Shown here: piece after piece, positions 9,426-18,588 of the stretch
How the letters are laid out: the number at the start of each line of letters is the position of its first letter
Position numbering within the stretch: position 1 is the stretch's first letter
From: B4-G1 sp964393895
Lineage (GTDB): Bacteria; Chloroflexota; Anaerolineae; B4-G1
Direction: 5' to 3'
NCBI GenBank assembly: GCA_964393895.1
Contig: CAYMWP010000005.1
Location: 1-64,000, forward strand
DNA length: 64,000 nt
Position numbers and translations under genes: made by a program
The notes under the pieces: model-generated
What the model saw: the letters and a program-made list of their open reading frames with translations, nothing else
Database searches by the model: none
What the model was told of the DNA's origin: nothing

Positions 9426-11507
9426 ATGGCTCAACACGATGTTACAGAGCGTGCCGCGCAATTGCAGCGCGAGATCAACTATCACAACTATCGCTACTTT
9501 GTGCTGGACGACCCCGTGGTCAGTGATGCCGAGTACGACGCACTGCTGGATGAGCTGCGCAAGCTGGAAGCGGAGCACCCGGAGCTGGTCACACCCGACT
9601 CGCCCACGCAGCGAGTGGGGACGCAGCCGGCCGAGGGTTTCACCAAAGTGGAGCACCCCGCCCCCATCCTCAGCCTGGATAAGGCTGCCAGCGGAGACGA
9701 GGTGCGCGCCTGGTGGGAACGGGTGAGCAAGCTCTCCCCGGAGGACGCGCCGCCGCCTGCCTGGGTGGTCGAGCCAAAACTGGATGGGCTGACGGTGGTG
9801 CTACACTACGAGAACGGTCTCTTTGCCCTGGGGGCGACGCGCGGGGACGGATACGTCGGCGAGGACGTGACGAGCAACCTGCGCACAGTGCGCACTCTGC
9901 CGCTGCGCGTCCCCGTCGGAGGAGACCCTTCGGGTTTTCCGAAACCCGAAGGGTCTGAGATAGTTCCCCACCGCCTGGTCGTGCGTGGCGAGGCGATCAT
10001 GCTGATCCAGGACTTTGAGGAATTGAACCAAAGCCAGGCCCAGGCTGGGGAGAAAGTGTTCGCCAATCCCCGCAATGCGGCGGCCGGCAGCCTGCGCCAA
10101 CTCGACCCGCGCATCACCACTTCCCGGCCCATCACGTTGCTGTGTTACTCTATCGTTGACGCCGATGGCCAGGTTCCCGCCACCCAGTGGGAGACACTGA
10201 GCTATTTGCGAGAACTGGGCTTCCCGGTCTCGGAGCACATCGCCCGCTTCGAGTCGCTGGATGAGCTGGTCGCCTACTGCGAGGGTTGGGTCGCCAAGCG
10301 TGATACAGTGCCCTACGAAGTGGACGGTCTGGTGATCAAGGTGGACGACCTGGCAACACGGGCGGCGCTGGGCGTGGTGGGACGCGCTCCGCGCGGCGGC
10401 CTGGCGTTCAAATTCCCCGGTCGCGAAGCGACGACCAGGCTGCGCGACATCGGCGTCAACGTGGGGCGCACCGGGGCGCTGACTCCCTTCGCTGAACTGG
10501 AGCCAGTGCAATTGGGCGGCGTCACCATCAGCAGAGCCACGCTGCACAACTTTGAGGATCTGCAACGCAAGGACATCCGCGTGGGCGACATGGTCACCGT
10601 GCGGCGGGCCGGCGACGTCATCCCTTACGTCGTTGGGCCAGTGATCGCAGCGCGCACGGGAGCTGAGAGGGCCTACGAGCTGCCGGCGGTCTGCCCTGCT
10701 TGCGGCGAGCCGGTGACCTCGGCGGAGGAAGAGGTGGCGGTCTACTGCGCCAACGTGGCCTGCCCAGAGCAGCGCGTGCGGCAGGTGGGATACTTTGCGG
10801 CTGTAATGGACGTCGAGGGACTGGGCGAGCGGACGGCGCAGCTTTTGGTGGAGCGCGAGATCGTCCAAGATGGAGCCGACCTGTACTATCTCAACCGGGA
10901 AGAACTGCTGCCGTTGAAGGGCCTTGCCGAAAAGAGCGTGGATAATCTGCTGGCGGCGATTGAGGCGACCAAGGAGCGACCACTGGCCCAGGTCGTGGCC
11001 GCGCTGGGCATTCGGGGCGTGGGCGGTACCATAGCCCAATTGCTGACGGAGCACTACGGCTCGCTGGATGGGTTGGCGCAGGCAAATCGAGAGGAACTGG
11101 AGAGTATCGCCGGGATGGGGCCACACACGGCCAGCGCCATCGTCGAGTGGTTCGCCCGCCCGCGCAACCAGGAATTCGTCGCCAAGCTGCGCCGGGCCGG
11201 AGTCAAGCTAGAAGAGCAAAAGTCAGCCATCAAGCCTGGCGGAGGAGCGCTGGCGGGCCTGACATTCGTCATCACCGGCACGCTCTCCCGCCCGCGCAAG
11301 GAGGTGGCAGAGATGATCGAGCAACACGGCGGCAAGGTAGTCGGCAGCGTCAGCGGCAAGACGGACTATTTGGTAGCGGGAGAGTCGCCCGGCGGCGGCA
11401 AGTATCGCAAGGCGCAGCAGCTCGGAACGCCGATGATTGACGAGGCGCGGTTGATAGGGATGATAGATCAGGAGCAAGAAGACAATTCGGGCGTATCTTT
11501 TCAATAA
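9426..11507 (+). CDS. ligA: NAD+-dependent DNA ligase LigA
   Basis: A full-length (693 aa) NAD+-dependent DNA ligase that seals nicks in replication and repair. Visible in order: Ia domain (INYHNYRYFVLDDPVVSDAE), adenylation site VEPKLDG with the catalytic Lys, OB fold (VNVGRTGALTPFAELEPV), four-cysteine zinc finger (CPACGEP...YCANVACPEQ), helix-hairpin-helix repeats, and C-terminal BRCT domain (LTFVITGTLSRPRKEV). ATG 9426 follows GGGAGGG. A 34-bp perfect hairpin sequence sits inside the gene at 9923-9956 and adds about a dozen residues (GDPSGFPKPEGS) in a loop before VVRGEA; the frame stays open, so the enzyme is probably functional. Confidence 0.96.
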   Translation: MAQHDVTERAAQLQREINYHNYRYFVLDDPVVSDAEYDALLDELRKLEAEHPELVTPDSPTQRVGTQPAEGFTKVEHPAPILSLDKAASGDEVRAWWERVSKLSPEDAPPPAWVVEPKLDGLTVVLHYENGLFALGATRGDGYVGEDVTSNLRTVRTLPLRVPVGGDPSGFPKPEGSEIVPHRLVVRGEAIMLIQDFEELNQSQAQAGEKVFANPRNAAAGSLRQLDPRITTSRPITLLCYSIVDADGQVPATQWETLSYLRELGFPVSEHIARFESLDELVAYCEGWVAKRDTVPYEVDGLVIKVDDLATRAALGVVGRAPRGGLAFKFPGREATTRLRDIGVNVGRTGALTPFAELEPVQLGGVTISRATLHNFEDLQRKDIRVGDMVTVRRAGDVIPYVVGPVIAARTGAERAYELPAVCPACGEPVTSAEEEVAVYCANVACPEQRVRQVGYFAAVMDVEGLGERTAQLLVEREIVQDGADLYYLNREELLPLKGLAEKSVDNLLAAIEATKERPLAQVVAALGIRGVGGTIAQLLTEHYGSLDGLAQANREELESIAGMGPHTASAIVEWFARPRNQEFVAKLRRAGVKLEEQKSAIKPGGGALAGLTFVITGTLSRPRKEVAEMIEQHGGKVVGSVSGKTDYLVAGESPGGGKYRKAQQLGTPMIDEARLIGMIDQEQEDNSGVSFQ
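9923..9956. repeat. 34-bp palindrome inside ligA
   Basis: The two perfect 15-bp arms begin AGACCCTTCGGGTTT and end AAACCCGAAGGGTCT, around a TCCG loop. The size (15+4+15), the AGA...TCT ends and the loop (reverse complement CGGA) match the palindromes near the transposase at 50.6 kb, although the arm sequence differs. None of the six reading frames contains a stop codon. Confidence 0.85.
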
Positions 11508-11567
11508 AGGAGTGTTGCACCTAACTCATTTGAAACACACCCAAACGATATCCCGGCATCGAAACAT

Positions 11568-11596
11568 TTGACAAACAAAGCATCAAGTGAGACAAT
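11568..11596 (+). promoter_or_regulatory. candidate promoter for the FHA-ABC transporter and kinase cluster
   Basis: A perfect TTGACA (11568-11573) is followed after 17 bp by GACAAT (11591-11596), in the 208-bp gap between ligA and the transporter. The -10 matches at four of six positions including the key A and T. The rest of the gap holds the dispersed motif ATTTGAAACACACCCAAA (11529-11546) and a near-palindrome around GGATGACATCC. Confidence 0.45.
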
Positions 11597-11715
11597 AATA
11601 CTCGCACGAAAACCATTGCCACAAGTTACGGGGCGGAGTAAGACGGGATGACATCCTGTCCTGCTTGGCCCACCTATTATGTACACCGACTGAAAACAAT
11701 GATGGAGACGCTACT

Positions 11716-14502
11716 ATGCCTCGATTCTGTCGTTTCTGCGGCAACGAGTTAAAGAACCCCAATGCTCGCTTTTGCTCGGCCTGCGGGCAGCAACTGGATT
11801 CCACCGGTCCGCCTCCGCAAGCACCGCCCTCACCAGCCGCCCCGGAGCAGCCACGCCTGATCATCCGCGTGCCGGGGCAACAAGTGCGAGAAGTAAAGCT
11901 GACCCAGGAATCCTACACCATCGGGCGCAAGCTGGATAACGACGTCATTCTGTCGTTCGACTATGTCTCCGGCCACCACGGCCAACTGGAGCGCCGGGGC
12001 GCCATGTGGCACTATGTAGACCTGGGCAGCACCAACGGCACGTTCGTCAACGGGCAGCGCGTGCAGAGCGCCGTTCTCCAAGACGGCGACATCCTGCGCA
12101 TCGGCGACCCCCAGGGCAACACGCTGGGCCTCACCTTCCGCACAGCGGAAGCGGCAGGAGCGCCAGCGCCCGTAGCCGCCAGCACCATCCGCCTCGGAGA
12201 CCCGGCCCTGAGCGGAAAGAGTTCGCTCATCATCGGGCGCAATCCCCAGGCCGATATCCCCCTGCCCACCTCCATTGTCTCCTGGCAACACGCCCGCCTC
12301 GACCGTACGGCCCAGGGCCACACGCTCACCGACCTGGGCAGCACCAACGGCACTTTTGTCAACGGCCAACGATTGACCCGCCCCCACCAGCTCCGCCAGG
12401 GAGACGTGGTGCAGATCGGCCCTTTCAAACTGGTGTACGAGGCGACCGGTTTCCAACAATACGCCGCTACCGGCGGCGTGCGGCTGGACGGGGTGCACCT
12501 GGTACGAGAAGTCGGGTACGGCGGCCGGACGAAACGCATCCTCGACGACATCAACATATCCGTCTACCCCCGCGAGTTCATCTCGCTGGTGGGCACCAGC
12601 GGCGCGGGCAAGTCCACCCTCATGATGGCCCTCAACGGCTTTGCCCGCGCTCAAGAGGGACAAGTGCTCGTCAACGGAGACAATCTGTACCAACACTTTG
12701 ACCTGTATCGCACCATGGTCGGCTACGTGCCCCAGGACGACATCATCCACAGGGACCTGACCGTAGGCAACGCGCTCCGCTACGCGGCCCGGTTGCGGCT
12801 GCCCCCGGACACCTCATCTCAGGAGATCGAAAAGCGCATTGACCGCGTGCTCAAAGAAGTCGAGATGCTCGGCCAAAAGGAGCAGGTCGTCAGCAGTCTG
12901 AGCGGCGGCCAGCGCAAGCGGGTCAGCATCGCCGCCGAACTGCTGGCCGAGCCAAACCTGTTCTTCTTGGACGAACCCACCTCCGGCCTGGATCCGGGAC
13001 TAGAGAAAAAAATGATGCACACGCTGCGCCGCCTGGCCGACGGCGGGCGCACCATCATCCTGGTGACGCACGCCACCGCCAACATCGTCCAATGCGATCA
13101 CGTCTGTTTTCTCTCCCAGGGACGCATGGTCTACTTTGGGCCGCCGGAGGAGGCGCTCGACTATTTTGGCGTGACCAGCGGCGACTTTGCCGACATCTAC
13201 GACCAACTGGACGACGCCGACCCCAAAGTGGCAAAGCAGAAAGCGATTGCCAGCGCGGAGGAATACAAACGGTCCTCTCACCACCAAGACTATGTGGCCG
13301 ACCGGCAGAGCCAGGTGCCACAGATTCAAAAGACAGCCGCCGGCCAGGTTGCATCTCAGCGCGGCCCCAAGGTCAGCATAATCCGCCAGTTCCTCGTCCT
13401 CACCCGCCGCTACCTGGATCTGGTGCTGCGGGACAAACTGCTCCTGACGGTCCTGATGGCCGTGATGCCCATCATCGGCGCACTGGTATTGCTGGTCTCT
13501 GATACAAATTGGTTGATCGGCAACACGTTGGCCGAGGTCAGCAGTCAACTGGACGCCGACCTGGCAGGAGCCGGGAGCAGCGCCACGTATGCCGTCGTCG
13601 GTGACAGCCAAACTCTGCTGTTCATCATGGCGCTGGCGTCGGTGCTGCTGGGGCTGTTCGCCTCGGTCTATGAGATCGTGAAAGAGTGGTCCATCTACCA
13701 GCGGGAGCGCATGGTCACTCTGCGCATCCTGCCCTACATCGCCTCCAAGGTGGTGGTATTGGGTATCTTTGCCCTGGTGCAGTGTTTCCTATTGATGCTG
13801 GTGATCGGCCTAAAGGTGGATTACCCCGCAGAAGGGGTCTTTTTATCAGCCCCGCTAGAGATATACGTCACACTCGTTCTGGGGACGCTGGCCGCGATCC
13901 TGATGGGGATGCTCATCTCTGCCATCGTACCTAACCTCAACACCGTGATCTACATCGTGTTCCTGGTGCTGTTCTTCCAGATGATCTTTGCCGGGGTGCT
14001 GTTCGATCTGCCAGGATTCACCAACCAGTTCTCCAGCCTGACGCTCACCCGCTGGTCAATGGAGGGACTGGGCACTTCGGCCAACATGGAGTGGCTGAAC
14101 AGGCTCACCCAGACCCGCTTCTGGCCCAAAGAGATCACCGAGGTGGTCTCGACGGAAGTCGAAAAACCGGACGAGGATTGGGAACCGATAACGGTGGTGA
14201 CAAAGACGGAGGAGATCGAGATACCCGTTCAACCAGACCCCAGCCAACCACCCATTACGCAAACCGTGCCCATCTCTGTCCCAGAGATTATTGAGAACGA
14301 GATGATCACCGTTACCGATACGGTCACAGAAACAATCACCGTCGAACCGGAGCCGACGGACATTTTCAATGAGCAGGAATTTCAAATCGAGTATACCCGC
14401 ACAGTGGGGCACCTATTCAAAGACTGGCTCATGCTGATCGGGTTCGGGGCGGCGTTCGGCCTCATCACGGCCATCGTGCTGAGGCGTAAAGACGTGGGGT
14501 AA
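11716..14502 (+). CDS. ABC transporter (ABCG-like half-size) with zinc ribbon and two FHA domains
   Basis: A 928-aa fusion. Residues 5-23 hold a four-cysteine zinc ribbon (CRFC...CSAC). Two FHA phosphothreonine-binding domains follow at ~49-141 and ~155-241, each with the GR...H...LGSTNGTFVNG signature. Next is an ABC ATPase with Walker A GTSGAGKST (~293), signature LSGGQRKRVS (~395) and Walker B LFFLDEPTSG (~415). The C-terminal ~370 residues form an ABC2-type membrane domain of about six helices. Between the fifth and sixth helix lies a ~110-residue external loop rich in Thr, Glu and Pro. ATG 11716 has GGAG at proper distance. Being first in the kinase cluster and carrying two FHA domains suggests it is switched or recruited by kinase phosphorylation. 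The substrate is unknown. Confidence 0.88.
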   Translation: MPRFCRFCGNELKNPNARFCSACGQQLDSTGPPPQAPPSPAAPEQPRLIIRVPGQQVREVKLTQESYTIGRKLDNDVILSFDYVSGHHGQLERRGAMWHYVDLGSTNGTFVNGQRVQSAVLQDGDILRIGDPQGNTLGLTFRTAEAAGAPAPVAASTIRLGDPALSGKSSLIIGRNPQADIPLPTSIVSWQHARLDRTAQGHTLTDLGSTNGTFVNGQRLTRPHQLRQGDVVQIGPFKLVYEATGFQQYAATGGVRLDGVHLVREVGYGGRTKRILDDINISVYPREFISLVGTSGAGKSTLMMALNGFARAQEGQVLVNGDNLYQHFDLYRTMVGYVPQDDIIHRDLTVGNALRYAARLRLPPDTSSQEIEKRIDRVLKEVEMLGQKEQVVSSLSGGQRKRVSIAAELLAEPNLFFLDEPTSGLDPGLEKKMMHTLRRLADGGRTIILVTHATANIVQCDHVCFLSQGRMVYFGPPEEALDYFGVTSGDFADIYDQLDDADPKVAKQKAIASAEEYKRSSHHQDYVADRQSQVPQIQKTAAGQVASQRGPKVSIIRQFLVLTRRYLDLVLRDKLLLTVLMAVMPIIGALVLLVSDTNWLIGNTLAEVSSQLDADLAGAGSSATYAVVGDSQTLLFIMALASVLLGLFASVYEIVKEWSIYQRERMVTLRILPYIASKVVVLGIFALVQCFLLMLVIGLKVDYPAEGVFLSAPLEIYVTLVLGTLAAILMGMLISAIVPNLNTVIYIVFLVLFFQMIFAGVLFDLPGFTNQFSSLTLTRWSMEGLGTSANMEWLNRLTQTRFWPKEITEVVSTEVEKPDEDWEPITVVTKTEEIEIPVQPDPSQPPITQTVPISVPEIIENEMITVTDTVTETITVEPEPTDIFNEQEFQIEYTRTVGHLFKDWLMLIGFGAAFGLITAIVLRRKDVG

Positions 14503-14503
14503 T

Positions 14504-16501
14504 ATGATGCGTATATGTAAAAAGTGTGGTTTCGATGGCAATCGAGATACAGCTCGCTTCTGCGCCAGTTGCGGCGCATCGCTGGGCAGCGATGCCCTGC
14601 CCGTGGAGGAAGGGGAAACGCCAGGCGATCACGTGCAGCGCTTTGGAGATACCGTAAGAGTAGTAGATAAGCAAACATCGCCGCCTGCCAGCACGGAGAG
14701 GATAAACGCAAGCGCGTCCGCGCCACCCGCCCCAAGCGCGGCGACTATGCCCAGCCGCGCGCTGCTCACCGCAGGCACAGTGATACAAGATAGATACCGC
14801 GTCGTGCGAGTGTTGGGCAAAGGCGGGATGGGCGCCGTCTACCTGGTCGAGGACCTGCGATTATACGGCAAGCAATGGGCGCTGAAAGAATTGCTGGAGC
14901 GTTTCCTCGACTCCGAGGAAAGGGAAGAGGCCGTCGAATTGTTCCGGCGCGAGGTGCAAATGCTGGTCGGCCTGCGTCACCCCAACCTCCCAGAAGTGGT
15001 CAACACCTTCCAGGTAGGAGGACGACACTACCTGGTGATGGAGTACATCGAAGGAAAAACGTTAGAAGAACTGGTGGAGGCCGCGCCGGACGGTCGTCTC
15101 CCGGAGGAACAGCTCATAAGCTGGGCAATCCAGATATGTGACGTGCTGGACTATCTGCACAGCCACGACCCGCCCATCATCTTTCGCGACCTGAAACCGG
15201 CCAACGTGATGGTCACGCCGCAGGGTCAGGTCAAACTGATTGACTTTGGCGTGGCGCGGCTGTTCGACCCCGACAAGGGCACCGACACGCTCCGTATGGG
15301 CACGGTCGGCTACGCGCCGCCCGAACAATACTCCGGCCAGGGGCAGACCACCCCCCGCTCCGACGTCTACGCCCTGGGCGCCACTCTCTACGACCTGCTC
15401 ACCAACGACAGTCCCGAGGCCCATCCTTTCGTCTTTACCCCCATCCGCCAATTGAACAATCAGATCTCGGCGCGCACCGCCCGCGCCGTGGGCAAAGCGG
15501 TGGAGCTCGACCCCAGCGACCGCTTCCCCTCCATAGGCACGATGAAAGCGGCCCTGCTGGGACAAGAAAAACGACGGTCGCCGCCGGCGGTGCTGCTCGT
15601 CGGGCTGCCGCTGTTGCTGCTGCTCCTGGCGGGAGGCGGATGGCTATTGTGGCAGAACTGGCCTGGGGAAAGGGGCGTAATAACCCCCACGTCACCGGGC
15701 GCCGCCGCCGCGCAGGCTACGCCTTCACCCACGACAACCCGGCCCTCGACCAGCACACCCGCGCCAACTCTCACGCCGACGCCAACGCCCCCGCCCGATC
15801 TGACCACCACTGCCATCGCGGCCTGCGTGTTCGACCTGGAAGTCGTCACTGACTCTCCCGTCTGGCCCAACGTGCTAATGCCGGGGCAGCAATTCGTCAA
15901 GCATTGGGAGATAGCGAACACGGGCACGTGCGCCTGGCCGGAGGGCGCAGCACTGGTCTTTGATTCCGGCGACGAATTGGAAATCGTCGAGACACCAGAG
16001 ATCGAACCACTCGCGCCGGAAGGGAGTACAGAGATTGAGATGGCCCTGCGAGCGCCGGCGGATTTTGCCAGCTATAGCAGCAAATGGCAATTACGAGATA
16101 GCGAGGGCAACCCCATTGGGACCAAGCTGGAAATCGCCTTCAGTGTAGGCCCAACGCCCACCCCGCGAGCGACCTCGACCCCCCTCCCCACCCCCACGCC
16201 AGAGTTCACCATAGGGCCTCTTGGGTTCTCGGTGCCCACCGTAGTGGAATGGGACAAAAATGTGGAGGGTCAGTGGTGGGGCTGGGCAGCCTTCGACGTG
16301 TGGGGCGGCGACGGCAACTACCGCTACTATATGAACGGCATCAGAGAGGATCTCGAGTTCTTTGAGCCAAGAATCCGCATTGAAGCGCAAAAGTGCAAAC
16401 CCTGGGGACCCAACACAGTAATCGTCGTATCGGGCGACGGGCAGGAAGTAAGGTGGGAGGGCGTCATAAACTACCCAGAACAACACAAATGTGACTCGTA
16501 G
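14504..16501 (+). CDS. Hanks-type Ser/Thr kinase with zinc ribbon and NBR1-like Ig sensor
   Basis: A 665-aa receptor-like kinase. It has a zinc ribbon (C5, C8, C20, C23) and a kinase domain from about residue 97 to 350, with GKGGMG loop, VAIK-type lysine in WALKELL, catalytic loop FRDLKPANVM (Phe in place of the HRD His), DFG at 247 and GTVGYAPPEQY activation segment. A membrane helix spans ~361-384 and is followed by a Thr/Pro-rich spacer. At ~441-550 is an NBR1-type Ig domain (MPGQQFVKHWEIANTGTCAW) and then a C-terminal ~100-residue domain I do not recognise. It starts 1 nt after the transporter stop, so the two are almost certainly co-translated. FRD kinases are usually active, because the Asp and Lys are kept. 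Confidence 0.9.
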   Translation: MMRICKKCGFDGNRDTARFCASCGASLGSDALPVEEGETPGDHVQRFGDTVRVVDKQTSPPASTERINASASAPPAPSAATMPSRALLTAGTVIQDRYRVVRVLGKGGMGAVYLVEDLRLYGKQWALKELLERFLDSEEREEAVELFRREVQMLVGLRHPNLPEVVNTFQVGGRHYLVMEYIEGKTLEELVEAAPDGRLPEEQLISWAIQICDVLDYLHSHDPPIIFRDLKPANVMVTPQGQVKLIDFGVARLFDPDKGTDTLRMGTVGYAPPEQYSGQGQTTPRSDVYALGATLYDLLTNDSPEAHPFVFTPIRQLNNQISARTARAVGKAVELDPSDRFPSIGTMKAALLGQEKRRSPPAVLLVGLPLLLLLLAGGGWLLWQNWPGERGVITPTSPGAAAAQATPSPTTTRPSTSTPAPTLTPTPTPPPDLTTTAIAACVFDLEVVTDSPVWPNVLMPGQQFVKHWEIANTGTCAWPEGAALVFDSGDELEIVETPEIEPLAPEGSTEIEMALRAPADFASYSSKWQLRDSEGNPIGTKLEIAFSVGPTPTPRATSTPLPTPTPEFTIGPLGFSVPTVVEWDKNVEGQWWGWAAFDVWGGDGNYRYYMNGIREDLEFFEPRIRIEAQKCKPWGPNTVIVVSGDGQEVRWEGVINYPEQHKCDS

Positions 16502-16550
16502 CAAAATTCGGCAAGTTGCGTCTTGCCCTACCCGCGGAAGGTAACCCAAG

Positions 16551-18569
16551 ATGCGCCTGTGTGAAAAATGCGGTTTCGACGCCAACCGAGACACGGCCCG
16601 CTTCTGCGCCCACTGCGGCCAGCCGTTGGGCAGCGGCGACCTGCCCGTAGAGAGCGTCGGTCACGTACAGGTCTCCCAAGAAACCGCCAGGATGAGCAAA
16701 CAATCGCCGCCTCCCGCGCAGGTCGCGCCGTGGAGCGGTGGGGACGACCACGCGCTGCTCTCCACAGGCGACACAGTAAGAGAAAGATACCGCGTCGTGC
16801 AGGTGCTGGGCCAGGGCGGAATGGGCGCCGTCTACCTGGTCGAGGACCTGGCGCTATACGGCAAACACTGGGCGCTAAAGGAACTGCTAGAGCACTTTTC
16901 CAACCGGGCCGAGCGGGAAGAAGCCATTGCGCAATTCCAACGCGAGGTACAGATGCTGGTCGGCCTGAACCACCCCAACTTGCCAGAAGTGGTCAATGCC
17001 TTCGAGTCAGAAGGGCGGCACTACCTGGTGATGGAGTACGTCAAGGGGCAGACCCTGCAAGAGCTGCTAGAGGCCACACCAGACCGTCGCCTGCCAGAAG
17101 AACAGGTGCTAGGCTGGACCGCCCAAATGTGCGACGTGCTGGACTATCTGCACGGCCACGACCCGCCCATCATCTTTCGCGACTTGAAACCGGCCAACGT
17201 GATGGTCACGCCGCAGGGCCAGGTCAAACTGATTGACTTTGGCGTGGCGCGGCTGTTCGACCCGGCCAAAGGCACCGACACGCTCAAGATGGGCACGATC
17301 GGCTACGCGCCGCCCGAACAGTACTCCGGCCAGGGGCAGACCACCCCCCGCTCCGACGTCTACGCCCTGGGCGCCACTCTCTATGAGCTGCTCACCGGCG
17401 ATAGCCCCGAGGCCCATCCTTTCGTCTTTGCCCCCGTCCGCCAGTTGAACAATCAGATCTCGGCGCGCACCGCCCGCGCCGTGGCCAAAGCGGTGGAGCT
17501 CGACCCCGGCGACCGCTTCCCCTCCATAAACGCAATAAAGACGGCGCTGCTGGAGCAAAAACGGCGGTGGACGCTGCCGGCGTCTCTCATCACGTTGCCG
17601 CTACTGGCGCTCCTGGTAGCGGGAGGATGGCTGCTGTGGCAAAACGGGCCGTGGAGCAAGGGCGAGCCGACGCCAACTTTGCCGAGCGTCGCCATCGCGC
17701 AAGCCACGCCTTCACCCACAGCCACCCGCCCGCCCACCAGCACGCCCGCCCCAACACTCACACCGGCGCCAGACTCACCCACTCCCGCTCTCTCTCCCAC
17801 ATCCACAGACCCTCCAAGCTCCACGCCAACGCCGGAAAACACCCCTATCCTTGCCTCGTCAACGCCGTCGGGAGAAACCGTCCAGCCGACCTCGACCTCA
17901 GCCAATGCGGCGCAACCCACTACCCCAGCGCCATTGCCGCCGCCTCCACCTGGAGAGAGGGGCCGCATCTTTTACACCATCGAGGCCGGCAACGCCTACT
18001 ACCTCGCCTCGACCGACCCCTCGTGGTCACAAGGGCAAATCGTGGAACCGGTTGACTACGCACGCTCCACCTGCGCGGGGGGAGCCACAGCATCAACGCT
18101 GGCAGGCGAGACGTTCAACCTATACTACGGCTACCGTTGTGGCATCGGCTCTCCCAAAGAATGTCCATCGCCGGACGGAGAATACAAAGTCGCCCTCTGG
18201 CGAATTGAGGGAACAGGCTACTCACTCAACGTACACCGGGTGGCGGATAACTCGCAAGTACAGACCATCTACACAGGCAGCCTCAACGAGCAGGAACCGA
18301 TCTTGTGGTCTCCCGATGGAGCTTTTTTCTACTTTACCATCCACGACACCCTGCACCGGGCCAGCCCTCACTCCGCCAGCTACGAACCCGTGATCCCTTT
18401 CGCCCAAGAGCCCTACCTCTCTCCCGACGGCTCAATGATCCTGTACAAGCAGCCGGTGGGAACGGTGGGAGCGTATGACTTTTGGGTAGCCAACGCCGAC
18501 GGCTCCAATCCGCACAACGTGACCAACGCGGCAGAGACCTATAAAATTTGCGCCCGCTGGGGACAGTAA
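16551..18569 (+). CDS. Hanks-type Ser/Thr kinase with zinc ribbon and beta-propeller-like tail
   Basis: A 672-aa kinase closely related to the preceding gene. It has a zinc ribbon (C4, C7, C19, C22), kinase domain (~79-330) with GQGGMG, WALKELL, FRDLKPANVM, DFGVAR and GTIGYAPPEQY, membrane helix (~342-364) and a long Ser/Thr/Pro spacer (~370-470). The external C-terminal region (~475-672) has repeated strand motifs such as WSPDGAFFYF and LSPDGSMILY, typical of TolB/WD40-like propeller blades. Nucleotide similarity to the previous kinase is very high between ~17150 and 17540 but lost in the tail, which points to recent duplication or gene conversion with sensor swapping. Confidence 0.88.
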   Translation: MRLCEKCGFDANRDTARFCAHCGQPLGSGDLPVESVGHVQVSQETARMSKQSPPPAQVAPWSGGDDHALLSTGDTVRERYRVVQVLGQGGMGAVYLVEDLALYGKHWALKELLEHFSNRAEREEAIAQFQREVQMLVGLNHPNLPEVVNAFESEGRHYLVMEYVKGQTLQELLEATPDRRLPEEQVLGWTAQMCDVLDYLHGHDPPIIFRDLKPANVMVTPQGQVKLIDFGVARLFDPAKGTDTLKMGTIGYAPPEQYSGQGQTTPRSDVYALGATLYELLTGDSPEAHPFVFAPVRQLNNQISARTARAVAKAVELDPGDRFPSINAIKTALLEQKRRWTLPASLITLPLLALLVAGGWLLWQNGPWSKGEPTPTLPSVAIAQATPSPTATRPPTSTPAPTLTPAPDSPTPALSPTSTDPPSSTPTPENTPILASSTPSGETVQPTSTSANAAQPTTPAPLPPPPPGERGRIFYTIEAGNAYYLASTDPSWSQGQIVEPVDYARSTCAGGATASTLAGETFNLYYGYRCGIGSPKECPSPDGEYKVALWRIEGTGYSLNVHRVADNSQVQTIYTGSLNEQEPILWSPDGAFFYFTIHDTLHRASPHSASYEPVIPFAQEPYLSPDGSMILYKQPVGTVGAYDFWVANADGSNPHNVTNAAETYKICARWGQ

Positions 18570-18588
18570 TTTGTCATTGGAGCAACCT

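Noticed and set aside
9801..11126. 441-codon open frame on the minus strand over ligA
   Set aside because: Antisense shadow of a clearly recognised gene with all LigA domains.
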